Of a stretch of DNA of 41,664 bases, positions 1-7,865 are shown in pieces. Source of the DNA: an uncultured Flavobacteriales bacterium. GTDB taxonomy: Bacteria > Bacteroidota > Bacteroidia > Flavobacteriales_E > Vicingaceae. Numbering within the stretch: the stretch's first letter is position 1; each line of letters starts with the position of its first letter. A program made the translations under genes and the position numbers. The notes below the pieces were generated by a model. It had not been told where the DNA came from and ran no database searches. It was given only the letters and a program-made list of their open reading frames with translations. The stretch covers positions 1-41,664 of the forward strand of contig CALCHN010000022.1 of the NCBI GenBank assembly GCA_937901255.1, given 5' to 3'.

Positions 1-48
1 CCCTATTTACCTTGCTTTAATTTTGTATTGTACTTTTTGATTTATATT

Positions 49-84
49 ACGCTCGTTCTTCCAAGCGAATGCTTGATACAGCGT
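49..84. other. Nested hairpin downstream of ispD
   Basis: ACGCT (49-53) pairs with AGCGT (80-84), and inside it CAAGC (62-66) pairs with GCTTG (71-75) around a GAAT loop. It lies 22 bp past the ispD stop on the minus strand. There is no T-tract, so it is not a standard terminator. It could be an mRNA 3'-end structure or part of an unrecognised element running off the window edge. Nothing else is visible in bases 1-105. Confidence 0.35.
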
Positions 85-105
85 GTTATATTTATGAATT
101 TAAAA

Positions 106-780
106 CTACTTTGCTTCTGCTATAAAAGCCATAGCAACTACAAGATCTTCGGGAGAGGTAATTTTAATATTTTCTTTATTGCCGCTTACTAAATGGATTT
201 TTGTACCCATTGCTTCAACCACACTTGCATCATCGGTAAAGGCTTCTGTAAACTCTTGTTGGTAGGCTTTTTTTAGGAGAGTTGTTTGAAAGCATTGTGG
301 GGTTTGTACAATTTTATAGCATGACCGTTTTACGGCTTTGTTTTCTGTTTTATTTACATGACGGAGTGAATCTACTACATCTATTACTGGAATAGCATTT
401 CCGTGTTGTTCTGCTGCATTGAAACAATTAAGAATGGTTTCTTTGCTAACTAATGGACGAACTCCATCATGTATTGCTATAATACCTTCTTCTTTAACTA
501 ACCCTAAGGCATTTTGCACAGAGTGAAAGCGTGTTTTTCCTCCCGCAACAATTTGATGTGCAATGTTGGTAAACTCTTTTTTATAACAAATCTCCTCCCA
601 AAAGTCGAATTGATTTTCGGGAAGAGCTAGTATAATTTGAGCTTCCGGATAAGTGGAATAAAATTTCTCTATGGTATGCATCAAAATAGGTTTACCATTA
701 AGTTCAAGAAATTGCTTGGGAATGTTTTCTCCCATTCGCTCTCCTTTACCTCCGGCAACTATTATGATATATTTATGCAT
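106..780 (-). CDS. ispD: 2-C-methyl-D-erythritol 4-phosphate cytidylyltransferase
   Basis: IspD couples CTP to methylerythritol phosphate in the cytosolic MEP route to isoprenoid precursors. The 224-residue protein has the usual family length. It opens with the nucleotide-binding loop AGGKGERMG (residues 9-17), followed by the conserved PKQF (21-24). Further family motifs are IHDGVRPLV in the middle and the late segments QTPQCF and FTDDASVVE. The ATG at 780 lies 8 bp inside the end of the upstream four-helix-bundle gene, so the two are probably co-transcribed and translationally coupled. Nothing is odd in the protein itself. Assignment is by motif recognition and is secure. Confidence 0.95.
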   Translation of the reverse strand: MHKYIIIVAGGKGERMGENIPKQFLELNGKPILMHTIEKFYSTYPEAQIILALPENQFDFWEEICYKKEFTNIAHQIVAGGKTRFHSVQNALGLVKEEGIIAIHDGVRPLVSKETILNCFNAAEQHGNAIPVIDVVDSLRHVNKTENKAVKRSCYKIVQTPQCFQTTLLKKAYQQEFTEAFTDDASVVEAMGTKIHLVSGNKENIKITSPEDLVVAMAFIAEAK

Positions 781-1249
781 TGGTTAGTTCTTCTTCATTG
801 AAGAATTCATCTGCACTAGCGGTGAAAGTGTTTCCGTTATTATCATCCTCATCATAACTATTATTACTATTGTTGTTTTCATAGTTATTATCTTCTTTCT
901 TTCTACCTATTGAGCGGATGTATGCATTTAACATACGATGAATTTTTTCAATTTCTTCAATTAATTCATTTTGTGTTGTTTCATCTATAAGACCTCTTTC
1001 GTTAGCTTTTATAGCCCAGCCTTTGGTTTCTAATAAACAACCTCTTGAAATATAGCAATAATGCTTTTTGTCTTTAAAGTTGTACCTTCCGTAACCAGAG
1101 GCAATATTTGAAGAAATAGCATCTGCAGCTGTTACAAATGATTTTCCTACGGTTTCTTTGTTAAACCCTTCCCATTTTTCTACAATTTTCCACACGGTAG
1201 ATTCTAAGTTTAGGCATTCTTGGTAAAGTTTAAGGTCTTCTAGTTTCAT
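773..1249 (-). CDS. Four-helix-bundle protein, 23S rRNA intervening-sequence (S23/IVP) family
   Basis: The core of this 158-residue protein matches the four-helix-bundle family encoded within intervening sequences of some 23S rRNAs and also found as free-standing genes. The recognisable segment is AADAISSNIASGYGR followed by a RGCLLET stretch and charged helices. Its function is unknown. I place the start at the ATG at 1249 (MKLEDLKLY), which matches family N-termini. A longer frame reaching 1321 would translate a G/C-rich hairpin and is unlikely. The C-terminal 35 or so residues form an Asn/Asp/Glu-rich low-complexity tail absent from typical members. Its stop overlaps the ispD start by 8 bp. 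It interrupts an otherwise housekeeping stretch, so it may be a late insertion. Confidence 0.8.
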   Translation of the reverse strand: MKLEDLKLYQECLNLESTVWKIVEKWEGFNKETVGKSFVTAADAISSNIASGYGRYNFKDKKHYCYISRGCLLETKGWAIKANERGLIDETTQNELIEEIEKIHRMLNAYIRSIGRKKEDNNYENNNSNNSYDEDDNNGNTFTASADEFFNEEELTNA

Positions 1250-1284
1250 AATTTTTATTTGTTTATTATTATCAGCCCCCTCTA

Positions 1285-1299
1285 TCCCCCGAAGGGGGA
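1285..1299 (-). repeat. CCCCC-TTC-GGGGG hairpin in four-helix-bundle gene leader
   Basis: On the minus strand CCCCCTTCGGGGG can form a very stable stem with a UUCG-type loop and is followed by a second G5 run. It lies 36-50 nt upstream of the 1249 start. Such G5/C5 blocks are striking in this AT-rich sequence. I recall similar C5/G5 elements as dispersed intergenic repeats in Bacteroidota genomes, but only one copy is in this window. Confidence 0.5.
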
Positions 1300-1428
1300 A
1301 GTTGCCATCGCACAAAACCATTATTTCAGGTTTTATTTGTTGATTGAGAACTGTTTGTTTTTCATTATTTATTGTTATTTGTAATTGTAACTCCTAAATA
1401 CTCTAGTCACTCCTCAGTACTTTTGTAT

Positions 1429-2475
1429 TTAGATAATCAACATGGCATCGCCATAGGTAAAGAAGCGGTATTTTTCTTTTATAGCTTCTTTATAAGCTTT
1501 CATTACATTATCGTAACCACCAAATGCTGTTGTCATCATTAACAATGTTGATTCTGGCATGTGGAAATTTGTAATCATACAGTTAGCAACACTAAAATCG
1601 TAAGGAGGGAATATAAATTTATTTGTCCAACCTTGATATGGCTTAAGTAATCCATCTGTTGACACAGAAGATTCTATTGCTCTCATTGATGTTGTTCCTA
1701 CTGCACAAATTTTTCTTTTTGCTTTTTTAGCATTATTTACTTTATCAACACATTCTTCATCAATATAGGCTTCTTCAGAATCCATTTTATGTTTGGTAAG
1801 ATCTTCTACTTCTACTGTTCTGAAAGAACCTAAACCAACATGTAGCGTAACAAAAGCGAAATCTATTCCTTTAATTTCTAATCTTTTCATTAGGTGTTTA
1901 CTGAAGTGTAACCCTGCAGTTGGAGCTGCAACAGCTCCTTCATTTTTAGCATATACCGTTTGGTATCTTTCAGCATCTTCTGGTTCTACCGCTCTATTAA
2001 TATATTTTGGAATTGGTGTTTCTCCTAATCTGTTGATGATTGCTTTAAAATCTTCGTAAGAACCATCATATAAAAAACGAAGAGTTCTACCTCTTGAAGT
2101 GGTATTATCTATTACTTCGGCAACTAAATCATCATCACCAAAATAAAGTTTATTTCCAATTCTAATTTTTCTTGCTGGATCAACTAACACATCCCACAGG
2201 TAATTTTCTCTGTTTAATTCTCTTAATAAGAAAACTTCAATTTTGGCACCTGTTTTTTCTTTGTTTCCATACATTCTTGCTGGAAAAACTTTGGTGTCAT
2301 TCATTATCATTAAATCACCATCATCAAAATATTCAATGATGTCTTTAAACATACGGTGTTCAATTTCTCCAGTGTCTTTGTGTAAAACTAATAATCTTGA
2401 TTCGTCTCTTTCGTCAGCCGGTTTATCAGCTAGTAATTCTGGTGGTAAATTGAATTTAAATTTTGATAATTTCAT
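1429..2475 (-). CDS. queA: S-adenosylmethionine:tRNA ribosyltransferase-isomerase
   Basis: QueA transfers and isomerises the ribosyl moiety of SAM onto preQ1-modified tRNA to give epoxyqueuosine at wobble position 34. The 348-residue protein is of normal length and carries family motifs throughout: LPPELLADKPADERDESRLLVL near the N-terminus (residues about 9-30), MNDTKVFPARM, AAPTAGLHFS, THVGLGSF-like TLHVGLGSFRTV, and the C-terminal NFHMPESTLLMM. It has its own bipartite promoter at 2518-2547 and faces away from the ATPase terminator at 2584-2623. The downstream four-helix-bundle and ispD genes could be read from the same promoter across a 179-bp gap. Confidence 0.97.
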   Translation of the reverse strand: MKLSKFKFNLPPELLADKPADERDESRLLVLHKDTGEIEHRMFKDIIEYFDDGDLMIMNDTKVFPARMYGNKEKTGAKIEVFLLRELNRENYLWDVLVDPARKIRIGNKLYFGDDDLVAEVIDNTTSRGRTLRFLYDGSYEDFKAIINRLGETPIPKYINRAVEPEDAERYQTVYAKNEGAVAAPTAGLHFSKHLMKRLEIKGIDFAFVTLHVGLGSFRTVEVEDLTKHKMDSEEAYIDEECVDKVNNAKKAKRKICAVGTTSMRAIESSVSTDGLLKPYQGWTNKFIFPPYDFSVANCMITNFHMPESTLLMMTTAFGGYDNVMKAYKEAIKEKYRFFTYGDAMLII

Positions 2476-2517
2476 CTTTGTTTTTTAAGTACTAAATTGG
2501 TTTAAAAAATAAGTTTG

Positions 2518-2547
2518 CAAATGTAATAATATATCTATTAAATACAA
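2518..2547 (-). promoter_or_regulatory. Bacteroidota-type promoter for queA
   Basis: On the minus strand TTG (complement of 2545-2547) and TACATTTG (complement of 2518-2525) are separated by 19 bp, matching the TTG/TAnnTTTG consensus of the Bacteroidota primary sigma factor. The -7 box lies 42 bp upstream of the queA ATG. Confidence 0.75.
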
Positions 2548-2583
2548 GAGTATAAAAAGCTAATTACTGTCTTTTTTTAACTA

Positions 2584-2623
2584 AAAAAGCCTATTACTTA
2601 ACTAAATTAGTAATAGGCTTTTT
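2584..2623 (-). terminator. Rho-independent terminator of the atp operon
   Basis: AAAAAGCCTATTACT (2584-2598) is perfectly complementary to AGTAATAGGCTTTTT (2609-2623) with a 10-base loop. It lies 17 bp past the atpG stop and ends in a T-run on the minus strand. As the stem is symmetrical it could work in both directions. Confidence 0.88.
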
Positions 2624-2640
2624 AATTATGAAAAACGATT

Positions 2641-3519
2641 TTATTTTAAAGATTCTGCTCCTGCAACAATTTCTAAAATTTCGTTAGTGATTGATGCCTG
2701 ACGAGCTTTGTTATAAACTAATTTAAGATCATTTATTAAATCAGTAGCGTTATCTGTAGCTTTATGCATAGCTGTCATACGAGCTCCATGTTCTGAAGCC
2801 ATAGAATCTAGCAATGCTTTGAAAAGTTGAGTTTTAAGCGATTTAGGAATTAATTCATCTAAAATTGCTTTCTTTTCTGGCTCATAAATATAATCTACGG
2901 TAGTGCTACTAGATGTTTCGTTAACTTCTGGTGGCAATACAGGTAAGAATTGTTCATTTTGCAAGATTTGTACAGCTGCATTTTTAAACTGATTGTAAAC
3001 CAATACCACTTTATCAATTTTTTTATCGATAAAAAGGTTCATGATTTCATTAGCGATAGCCGAAGTATTTTCAAAAGTAAGGTCGTCCCAAATTTTTTCG
3101 GTATCAGCTTTAAATATCGGACTAAGCGTAAAATTAGTTTTCTTTACTGCATCTTTAAATTTTTTCCCGATAGGAAGAACCGTTACATTACAATCTTTAT
3201 AAGTTGTTTCGGCTAATTTAATTGCAGATTTGATAACGTTGTTATTAAATCCTCCGCAAAGCCCTCTATTGGAAGTTATACCAACAATAAGTACGTTTTC
3301 GACAGTTCTTTGGTCGGAAAAAGCTCCATCCATACTATCTAAACCTGCACTAATGTTTGATATAATTTCTTGCATTTTATTAGAATAGGGACGCATTTGA
3401 ACAACAGCATCTTGTGCTTTTCTTAGTTTAGCCGCAGAAACCATTTTCATTGCTGATGTAATCTGTTTTGTTGAATTTACAGATACAATTCTATTTCTAA
3501 TTTCTTTTAAGTTTGCCAT
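2641..3519 (-). CDS. atpG: F-type ATP synthase gamma subunit
   Basis: Central rotor-shaft subunit of the F1 sector, linking c-ring rotation to the catalytic sites. The 292-residue protein has the family N-terminus MANLKEIRNRIVSVNSTKQITSAMKMVSAAKLRKAQ, the GITSNRGLCGGFN motif near residue 82, and the C-terminal helix with SEHGARMTAMHKATDNA ending NEILEIVAGAESL. It is the last gene of the atp cluster and is followed at once by a terminator. Its leader is not plain spacer: 86 bp of heptamer-like repeats (3525-3606) separate it from atpA. Confidence 0.97.
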   Translation of the reverse strand: MANLKEIRNRIVSVNSTKQITSAMKMVSAAKLRKAQDAVVQMRPYSNKMQEIISNISAGLDSMDGAFSDQRTVENVLIVGITSNRGLCGGFNNNVIKSAIKLAETTYKDCNVTVLPIGKKFKDAVKKTNFTLSPIFKADTEKIWDDLTFENTSAIANEIMNLFIDKKIDKVVLVYNQFKNAAVQILQNEQFLPVLPPEVNETSSSTTVDYIYEPEKKAILDELIPKSLKTQLFKALLDSMASEHGARMTAMHKATDNATDLINDLKLVYNKARQASITNEILEIVAGAESLK

Positions 3520-3524
3520 TTATT

Positions 3525-3606
3525 AGTTCAATGTTTGAAGTTTAAGGTTTGAGGTTAATGTATCGATATGTGAATGACTAATCTCTAACACCTAATCCCT
3601 AAGTCC
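3525..3606. repeat. Degenerate heptamer array between atpA and atpG
   Basis: Nearly the whole spacer reads as 7-base units. On the plus strand there are GTTTGAA, GTTTAAG, GTTTGAG, GTTAATG and later CTAATCT, CTAACAC, CTAATCC, CTAAGTC, and the two blocks stay in the same phase of 7 across the less regular middle. It fills the atpG leader. Confidence 0.7.
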
Positions 3607-5183
3607 TATTTATATTTAGCAGTTAATTCAGCACAAGCTTTATCTAAAACAGAAGTGATGCTGTCATCAAATTTACCTGCTTTTAATAAATCTAGTGTAT
3701 CTCTGTGTTTGTTGTTTAAGAAGCTAATAAATTCTGCTTCGAATTCTTTCACTTTATCAACAGGAACAGCATTTATTAATCCTTTTGTTCCAACATAAAT
3801 AATAGCAATTTGATCTTCAACAGTAAAAGGAGTATGTTCTGCTTGTTTTAAGATTTCAACATTTCTCTTTCCTTTGTTTAATACAGACATTGTTGCAGCA
3901 TCAAGGTCGGAACCGAATTTAGCAAATGCTTCTAACTCTCTGTACTGAGCTTGATCTAATTTTAATGTTCCTGCTACTTTTTTCATTGATTTAATTTGAG
4001 CATTACCACCAACACGAGATACAGAAATACCTACGTTAATTGCCGGACGAACACCTTGATTAAATAAATCAGATTCTAAGAAAATTTGACCATCGGTAAT
4101 AGAAATTACGTTGGTTGGGATATATGCAGAAACGTCACCTGCTTGAGTTTCAATAATTGGTAAAGCTGTTAAAGAACCGCCACCTTTCACTAAAGGTCTG
4201 ATAGATTCAGGTAAATCGTTCATTTCCTGAGCAATGCTATCAACATTAATAATTTTAGCTGCTCTTTCTAATAATCTTGAGTGAAGGTAGAATACATCAC
4301 CAGGGTAAGCCTCACGTCCTGGTGGTCTTCTTAATAATAAAGAAACCTCTCTATACGCAACAGCTTGTTTAGATAAATCATCATAAACAATAAGTGCTGG
4401 TCTTCCTGTATCTCTAAAAAACTCTCCGATTGCAGCACCTGCAAATGGAGCGTAGAATTGCATTGGAGTAGGGTCTGAAGCATTTGCAGCAACAATTACT
4501 GTATATTTCATTGCTCCAGCATTTTCTAACGTTTGTACAATGTTAGCAACCGTAGATCCTTTTTGACCAACAGCTACATAAATACAGAATACAGGTTCTC
4601 CTCTATCGTAAAATTCTTTTTGGTTAATAATAGCATCAATAGCAACAGAAGTTTTTCCTGTTTGACGATCGCCAATAATTAACTCTCTTTGTCCTCTACC
4701 AATTGGAATCATCGCATCAATAGCTTTAATTCCTGTTTGCATTGGCTCAGCAACTGGCTCTCTGTAAATTACACCTGGAGCTTTTCTTTCAATAGGCATT
4801 TCATAAGTATCTCCTTCAATAGGACCTTTTCCATCAATTGGAGTTCCTAAGGTATCAACTACTCTACCTAACATTCCTTCACCTACATTAATAGAAGCTA
4901 TTCTGTTAGTTCTTTTAACGTTATCTCCTTCTTTAAGTCCTTCAGAAGAACCTAACAATACAGCTCCTACGTTGTCTTCCTCAAGGTTAAGTACAATTGC
5001 AGAAAGTCCGTTATCAAATTCAATAAGCTCACCTGCTTGAACGCTAGATAAACCATAAATTCTAACAATACCGTCACCTACTTGAAGTACTGTACCTACT
5101 TCTTCAAGTTGAGTTTCTGTTTTGAATCCGGCTAATTGTTGTCTTAAGATTGCTGATACTTCAGCTGGTTTTACTTCGGCCAT
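3606..5183 (-). CDS. atpA: F-type ATP synthase alpha subunit
   Basis: Non-catalytic nucleotide-binding subunit of the F1 hexamer. The 525-residue protein has an N-terminal beta-barrel, a Walker A loop GDRQTGKT at residues 171-178, the VYDDLSKQAVAYRE and LLRRPPGREAYPGDVFYLHSRLLERAAK signatures, and the alpha/beta family motif around PAINVGISVSRVGG. It sits between atpH (29 bp upstream) and atpG. The beta-subunit gene is not beside it, and with epsilon it must be elsewhere in the genome. The start MAEVKPAEVS follows an A/T-rich leader without a Shine-Dalgarno sequence. Confidence 0.98.
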   Translation of the reverse strand: MAEVKPAEVSAILRQQLAGFKTETQLEEVGTVLQVGDGIVRIYGLSSVQAGELIEFDNGLSAIVLNLEEDNVGAVLLGSSEGLKEGDNVKRTNRIASINVGEGMLGRVVDTLGTPIDGKGPIEGDTYEMPIERKAPGVIYREPVAEPMQTGIKAIDAMIPIGRGQRELIIGDRQTGKTSVAIDAIINQKEFYDRGEPVFCIYVAVGQKGSTVANIVQTLENAGAMKYTVIVAANASDPTPMQFYAPFAGAAIGEFFRDTGRPALIVYDDLSKQAVAYREVSLLLRRPPGREAYPGDVFYLHSRLLERAAKIINVDSIAQEMNDLPESIRPLVKGGGSLTALPIIETQAGDVSAYIPTNVISITDGQIFLESDLFNQGVRPAINVGISVSRVGGNAQIKSMKKVAGTLKLDQAQYRELEAFAKFGSDLDAATMSVLNKGKRNVEILKQAEHTPFTVEDQIAIIYVGTKGLINAVPVDKVKEFEAEFISFLNNKHRDTLDLLKAGKFDDSITSVLDKACAELTAKYK

Positions 5184-5212
5184 TTTATATTATTTTATCG
5201 TTATTATAGTTT

Positions 5213-5773
5213 TTAAAATTCTTTTATATAAGGGTTTTCATCAAATTCCATCTCTAAGTTTAAGAGTTTTCTTCTGATGCTTTCATCTAGTTGTTTATCT
5301 TCTACACGTAAAATCAAACCTCCAATTATATCTTTATTAACAACTTCTTCTAACTCTATTGTAGCTTTTTCAGTTTTATTAATTTGAGCAATAATACTTT
5401 GTTTTTGCTCGGCAGAAAGTGGAACTGCAGTAGTTACTTTTGCTATTTTAATATTATGATGTTTTTTGTATAAGCTAATAAAAGAAACCGCAATTGCATA
5501 AAGGATTGACTCTCTTTTTTTTCTTAAAATAATTTCTATGAAAGCTTTAGTTATTTCAGAACTAAATGAACTATAGAAAACTTCTGTAATTATTGCTTTT
5601 TTCTTATCGCCTCTAACAATAGGGCTTTTAAGTAGAGTAATAAAATCTGGATTTTCATTACAAACTTCAGTAATTAAAGACATATCTTTAATTAAAGCCT
5701 CTAAAGCTTTTTGTTCTATTCCTAAGTCTAGTAAAGACTTAGCATATCTTGATGCTACTTTTGAGTCTAACAT
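5213..5773 (-). CDS. atpH: F-type ATP synthase delta subunit (OSCP-like)
   Basis: The delta subunit clamps F1 to the peripheral stalk. This 186-residue protein shows the family pattern: SRYAKSLLDLGIEQKALEAL at the N-terminus, a six-helix domain, and the C-terminal KDIIGGLILRVEDKQLDESIRRKLLNLE motif. The frame can be opened at a TTG at 5779, but the ATG two codons later (5773, MLDSKVASRYAK) fits the family better. It starts 8 bp after the atpF stop, so coupling is likely. Confidence 0.94.
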   Translation of the reverse strand: MLDSKVASRYAKSLLDLGIEQKALEALIKDMSLITEVCNENPDFITLLKSPIVRGDKKKAIITEVFYSSFSSEITKAFIEIILRKKRESILYAIAVSFISLYKKHHNIKIAKVTTAVPLSAEQKQSIIAQINKTEKATIELEEVVNKDIIGGLILRVEDKQLDESIRRKLLNLEMEFDENPYIKEF

Positions 5774-5781
5774 TATCAATA

Positions 5782-6282
5782 TTAATTTAATTGAATATCA
5801 TCAACCACACTACTAATCATAGAAGATTGTTTAGCTTCTGAAGAAAGTTCTTGTTTTAATATTTTTTCTGCAATTTCAATGGATAAAACAGCTACTTGAT
5901 TTTTTAGTTCGGTAACAGCAGCCATTTTTTCATGCTGAATACTTTCTCTTGCAGAAGCAATAATTCTATCTGCATCTTCACCAGCTTTAGCTTTAGCCTC
6001 AGCAATAATTTTATCTTTTAAAGTACGAGCTTCTTTTAGCATTTCGTCTCTTTCTGCACGTGCTTCTTTTAACAAATCTTCATTAGCAGATTGTAACTGA
6101 GCCATTTCTTTTTTGGCTTCTTCAGCTTTATTTAAAGCCTCTTCAATAGATTGTTCTCTTTGCTTAACTGCATTAAGAATTGGTCTCCATGCAAATTTTG
6201 CCAATAAAAACAACAAAATACAAAATACAACTGTTGTCCAAACAATAAGACCTAAATCGGGGGTTACTAAAGGATTGTCCAT
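5782..6282 (-). CDS. atpF: F-type ATP synthase subunit b
   Basis: Peripheral-stalk subunit that holds F1 against rotation. The 166-residue protein has one N-terminal membrane helix (about residues 10-30, TPDLGLIVWTTVVFCILLFLL) and a long charged coiled coil rich in Glu, Lys and Ala, the usual b-subunit layout. It is separated from atpE by 93 bp that contain a perfect 16-bp hairpin, the only large structured gap early in this operon, so its expression may be set below that of atpE. Confidence 0.95.
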   Translation of the reverse strand: MDNPLVTPDLGLIVWTTVVFCILLFLLAKFAWRPILNAVKQREQSIEEALNKAEEAKKEMAQLQSANEDLLKEARAERDEMLKEARTLKDKIIAEAKAKAGEDADRIIASARESIQHEKMAAVTELKNQVAVLSIEIAEKILKQELSSEAKQSSMISSVVDDIQLN

Positions 6283-6330
6283 TTTATTTATTAAATTTTG
6301 TTTATGATAATTTTTTTATTTTTTGTTTTA

Positions 6331-6367
6331 AAAAACAACTTGCAACCAATCGTTGCAAGTTGTTTTT
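6331..6367 (-). terminator. Hairpin between atpE and atpF (attenuator or mRNA stabiliser)
   Basis: AAAAACAACTTGCAAC (6331-6346) and GTTGCAAGTTGTTTTT (6352-6367) form a perfect 16-bp stem with a 5-base loop, 8 bp past the atpE stop. On the minus strand the stem ends in five T. It may act as a partial terminator or protect the upstream atpE message, in keeping with the need for more c subunits than other subunits. Full termination is unlikely because atpF-H-A-G follow with no promoter I could see. Confidence 0.7.
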
Positions 6368-6375
6368 GTTGTTTT

Positions 6376-6573
6376 TTAAAGCCCCATAAGACCAACAACA
6401 ACACCGAAAAGAGCAACACCCTCTACAAGGGCAGCTGCAATAATCATTGCTGTTTGAATCTTAGATGTAGCTTCAGGTTGTCTTGCTATAGCGTCCATTG
6501 CTGAACCACCAATTCTACCGATACCTAATCCGGCACCGATAACTGCTAAACCTGCTCCAATTGCTGCGTACAT
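6376..6573 (-). CDS. atpE: F-type ATP synthase subunit c
   Basis: Proteolipid of the membrane rotor ring. At 65 residues it is at the short end of the family. It has two membrane helices around the polar loop ARQPEA (residues 30-35), and the ion-carrying glutamate is E51 in ALVEGVAL. The residue after the glutamate is Gly rather than the Ser/Thr of known sodium-binding rings, which favours proton use; this is an inference from one position. It lies 36 bp after atpB and is followed by a strong hairpin at 6331-6367. Confidence 0.97.
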   Translation of the reverse strand: MYAAIGAGLAVIGAGLGIGRIGGSAMDAIARQPEATSKIQTAMIIAAALVEGVALFGVVVGLMGL

Positions 6574-6609
6574 AATCTAATTATATTTAGTTAAACAAAA
6601 AATTACTTA

Positions 6610-7692
6610 TTAATGGTGCTCATGTTCTGCTACGGCTGTACCTATAAACAAGGCAGACAACATAGTAAATACATAAGCTTGTAAAAATGCTACTAACAAC
6701 TCCAACACAGAAATAAATAGTGTGAATGGAACTGAAACAGCACTCATGCCTACATTCTTAAAAATAAAAATTAAGGATATTAAACTTAATACAACAATAT
6801 GACCTGCTGTAATATTAGCAAACAAACGAATCATTAACGCAAAAGGCTTAGTTAATACCCCTACTAATTCTATTGGTGCTAATAATAATTTTACTGGCCA
6901 TGGTGCTCCGGGCATCCAAAAAATATGACCCCAATATTCTTTATTTCCGTTAATGTTTGTAATAATTAACGTAAAAGAAGCCAACACCAAGGTTACAGCT
7001 ATGTTCCCTGTAACATTAGCTCCTCCTGGCATCCAAGGAATTAAGCCTAATAAATTATTAAACCAAATAAAGAAAAATGCTGTTAATAAAAACGGAACAA
7101 ATTTCAGATGTTTTTTCTCTCCAATATTTACTAAAGCTATTTCATCTCTAACAAATATAATAAGTGGCTCCATAAAAGAAGCAATTCCTTTTGGTGCTTT
7201 GTTTGGGTTTTTCTTATAAAATCCTGCTACTCTAAAAAACACTAACAAGATAATTAATACTGAAACCAACATTGCAAAAACATTTTTAGTAATAGAAATG
7301 TCGGTTGGTTTTACTGCATTAGTAATATGATGCTCTTCATCAAACTTAGCTTCGGTCTCCCCTGCGTTTAATTGGTAAATTTTTTCGTGATTTTTCACGA
7401 AATTCATTCCATTTTTTTCTACTACATAAGTACCGTCATCATTATGATGAAACGCACTAGACATAAAAGTAACTAACCCGTTATCTGTCCATAAAATTAC
7501 AGGAAGTGGCACAGAAACATCTCCAAACAAATGCCACTCATGAGCATCAGAAATATGATGCATAATTACAGGCACAGGGTTAAATTTCTCAGATTCTTCA
7601 GAAGAATGATTATTTTCTGCAAAAATATTACCGACAGTTGTGATGGTAAGAATTGCCAGTAAAATCGACTTGTAAGCTAATTTTTTCAACAT
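6610..7692 (-). CDS. atpB: F-type ATP synthase subunit a
   Basis: Stator membrane subunit forming the ion half-channels. The protein is 360 residues, about 90-130 longer than most AtpB, because of an N-terminal extension: a signal peptide (to about residue 25, ending in IFAEN) and a His-rich periplasmic segment. This is the usual form in Bacteroidota. The C-terminal part holds the membrane helices and the conserved arginine in the helix KPFALMIRLFANITAGH, needed for ion transfer. The end is His-rich (EHEHH). It is the first gene of the atp operon, behind the promoter at 7729-7758. Confidence 0.97.
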   Translation of the reverse strand: MLKKLAYKSILLAILTITTVGNIFAENNHSSEESEKFNPVPVIMHHISDAHEWHLFGDVSVPLPVILWTDNGLVTFMSSAFHHNDDGTYVVEKNGMNFVKNHEKIYQLNAGETEAKFDEEHHITNAVKPTDISITKNVFAMLVSVLIILLVFFRVAGFYKKNPNKAPKGIASFMEPLIIFVRDEIALVNIGEKKHLKFVPFLLTAFFFIWFNNLLGLIPWMPGGANVTGNIAVTLVLASFTLIITNINGNKEYWGHIFWMPGAPWPVKLLLAPIELVGVLTKPFALMIRLFANITAGHIVVLSLISLIFIFKNVGMSAVSVPFTLFISVLELLVAFLQAYVFTMLSALFIGTAVAEHEHH

Positions 7693-7728
7693 ATTTTTTC
7701 TTGTTCAATACCTTCTTAAAACGGTTTG

Positions 7729-7758
7729 CAAATGTATATGAATTATTTATTTTGGCAA
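7729..7758 (-). promoter_or_regulatory. Promoter of the atpBEFHAG operon
   Basis: TTG (complement of 7756-7758) and TACATTTG (complement of 7729-7736) are spaced by 19 bp, a full match to the Bacteroidota TTG/TAnnTTTG consensus. The -7 box is 36 bp upstream of the atpB ATG and downstream of the DUF6168-like stop codon, so the ATPase genes have a promoter separate from the bactofilin-AtpZ genes. Confidence 0.8.
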
Positions 7759-7865
7759 TGATTTTTTTACATTTATTTTAATAATAATTCACATTGTTTT
7801 TTTATCGAAAAAATATTGATTTTAGTCTTTTAAAACTAGCTATTTGTAATGATTTGTAAATGAAA

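Noticed and set aside
49..84. tRNA or tRNA remnant at the left edge
   Set aside because: The nested stems do not make a cloverleaf and no T-loop (GTTCGA) or CCA end is present.
773..1321. Longer N-terminus for the four-helix-bundle protein, starting at 1321
   Set aside because: The extra 24 residues translate the C5/G5 hairpin leader and do not resemble the family; the ATG at 1249 gives the family N-terminus.
2641..7692. Missing atpD and atpC genes suggested a deletion in the ATPase operon
   Set aside because: Bacteroidota commonly carry the beta and epsilon genes at a separate locus; the cluster here is complete in that form and has an intact promoter and terminator.
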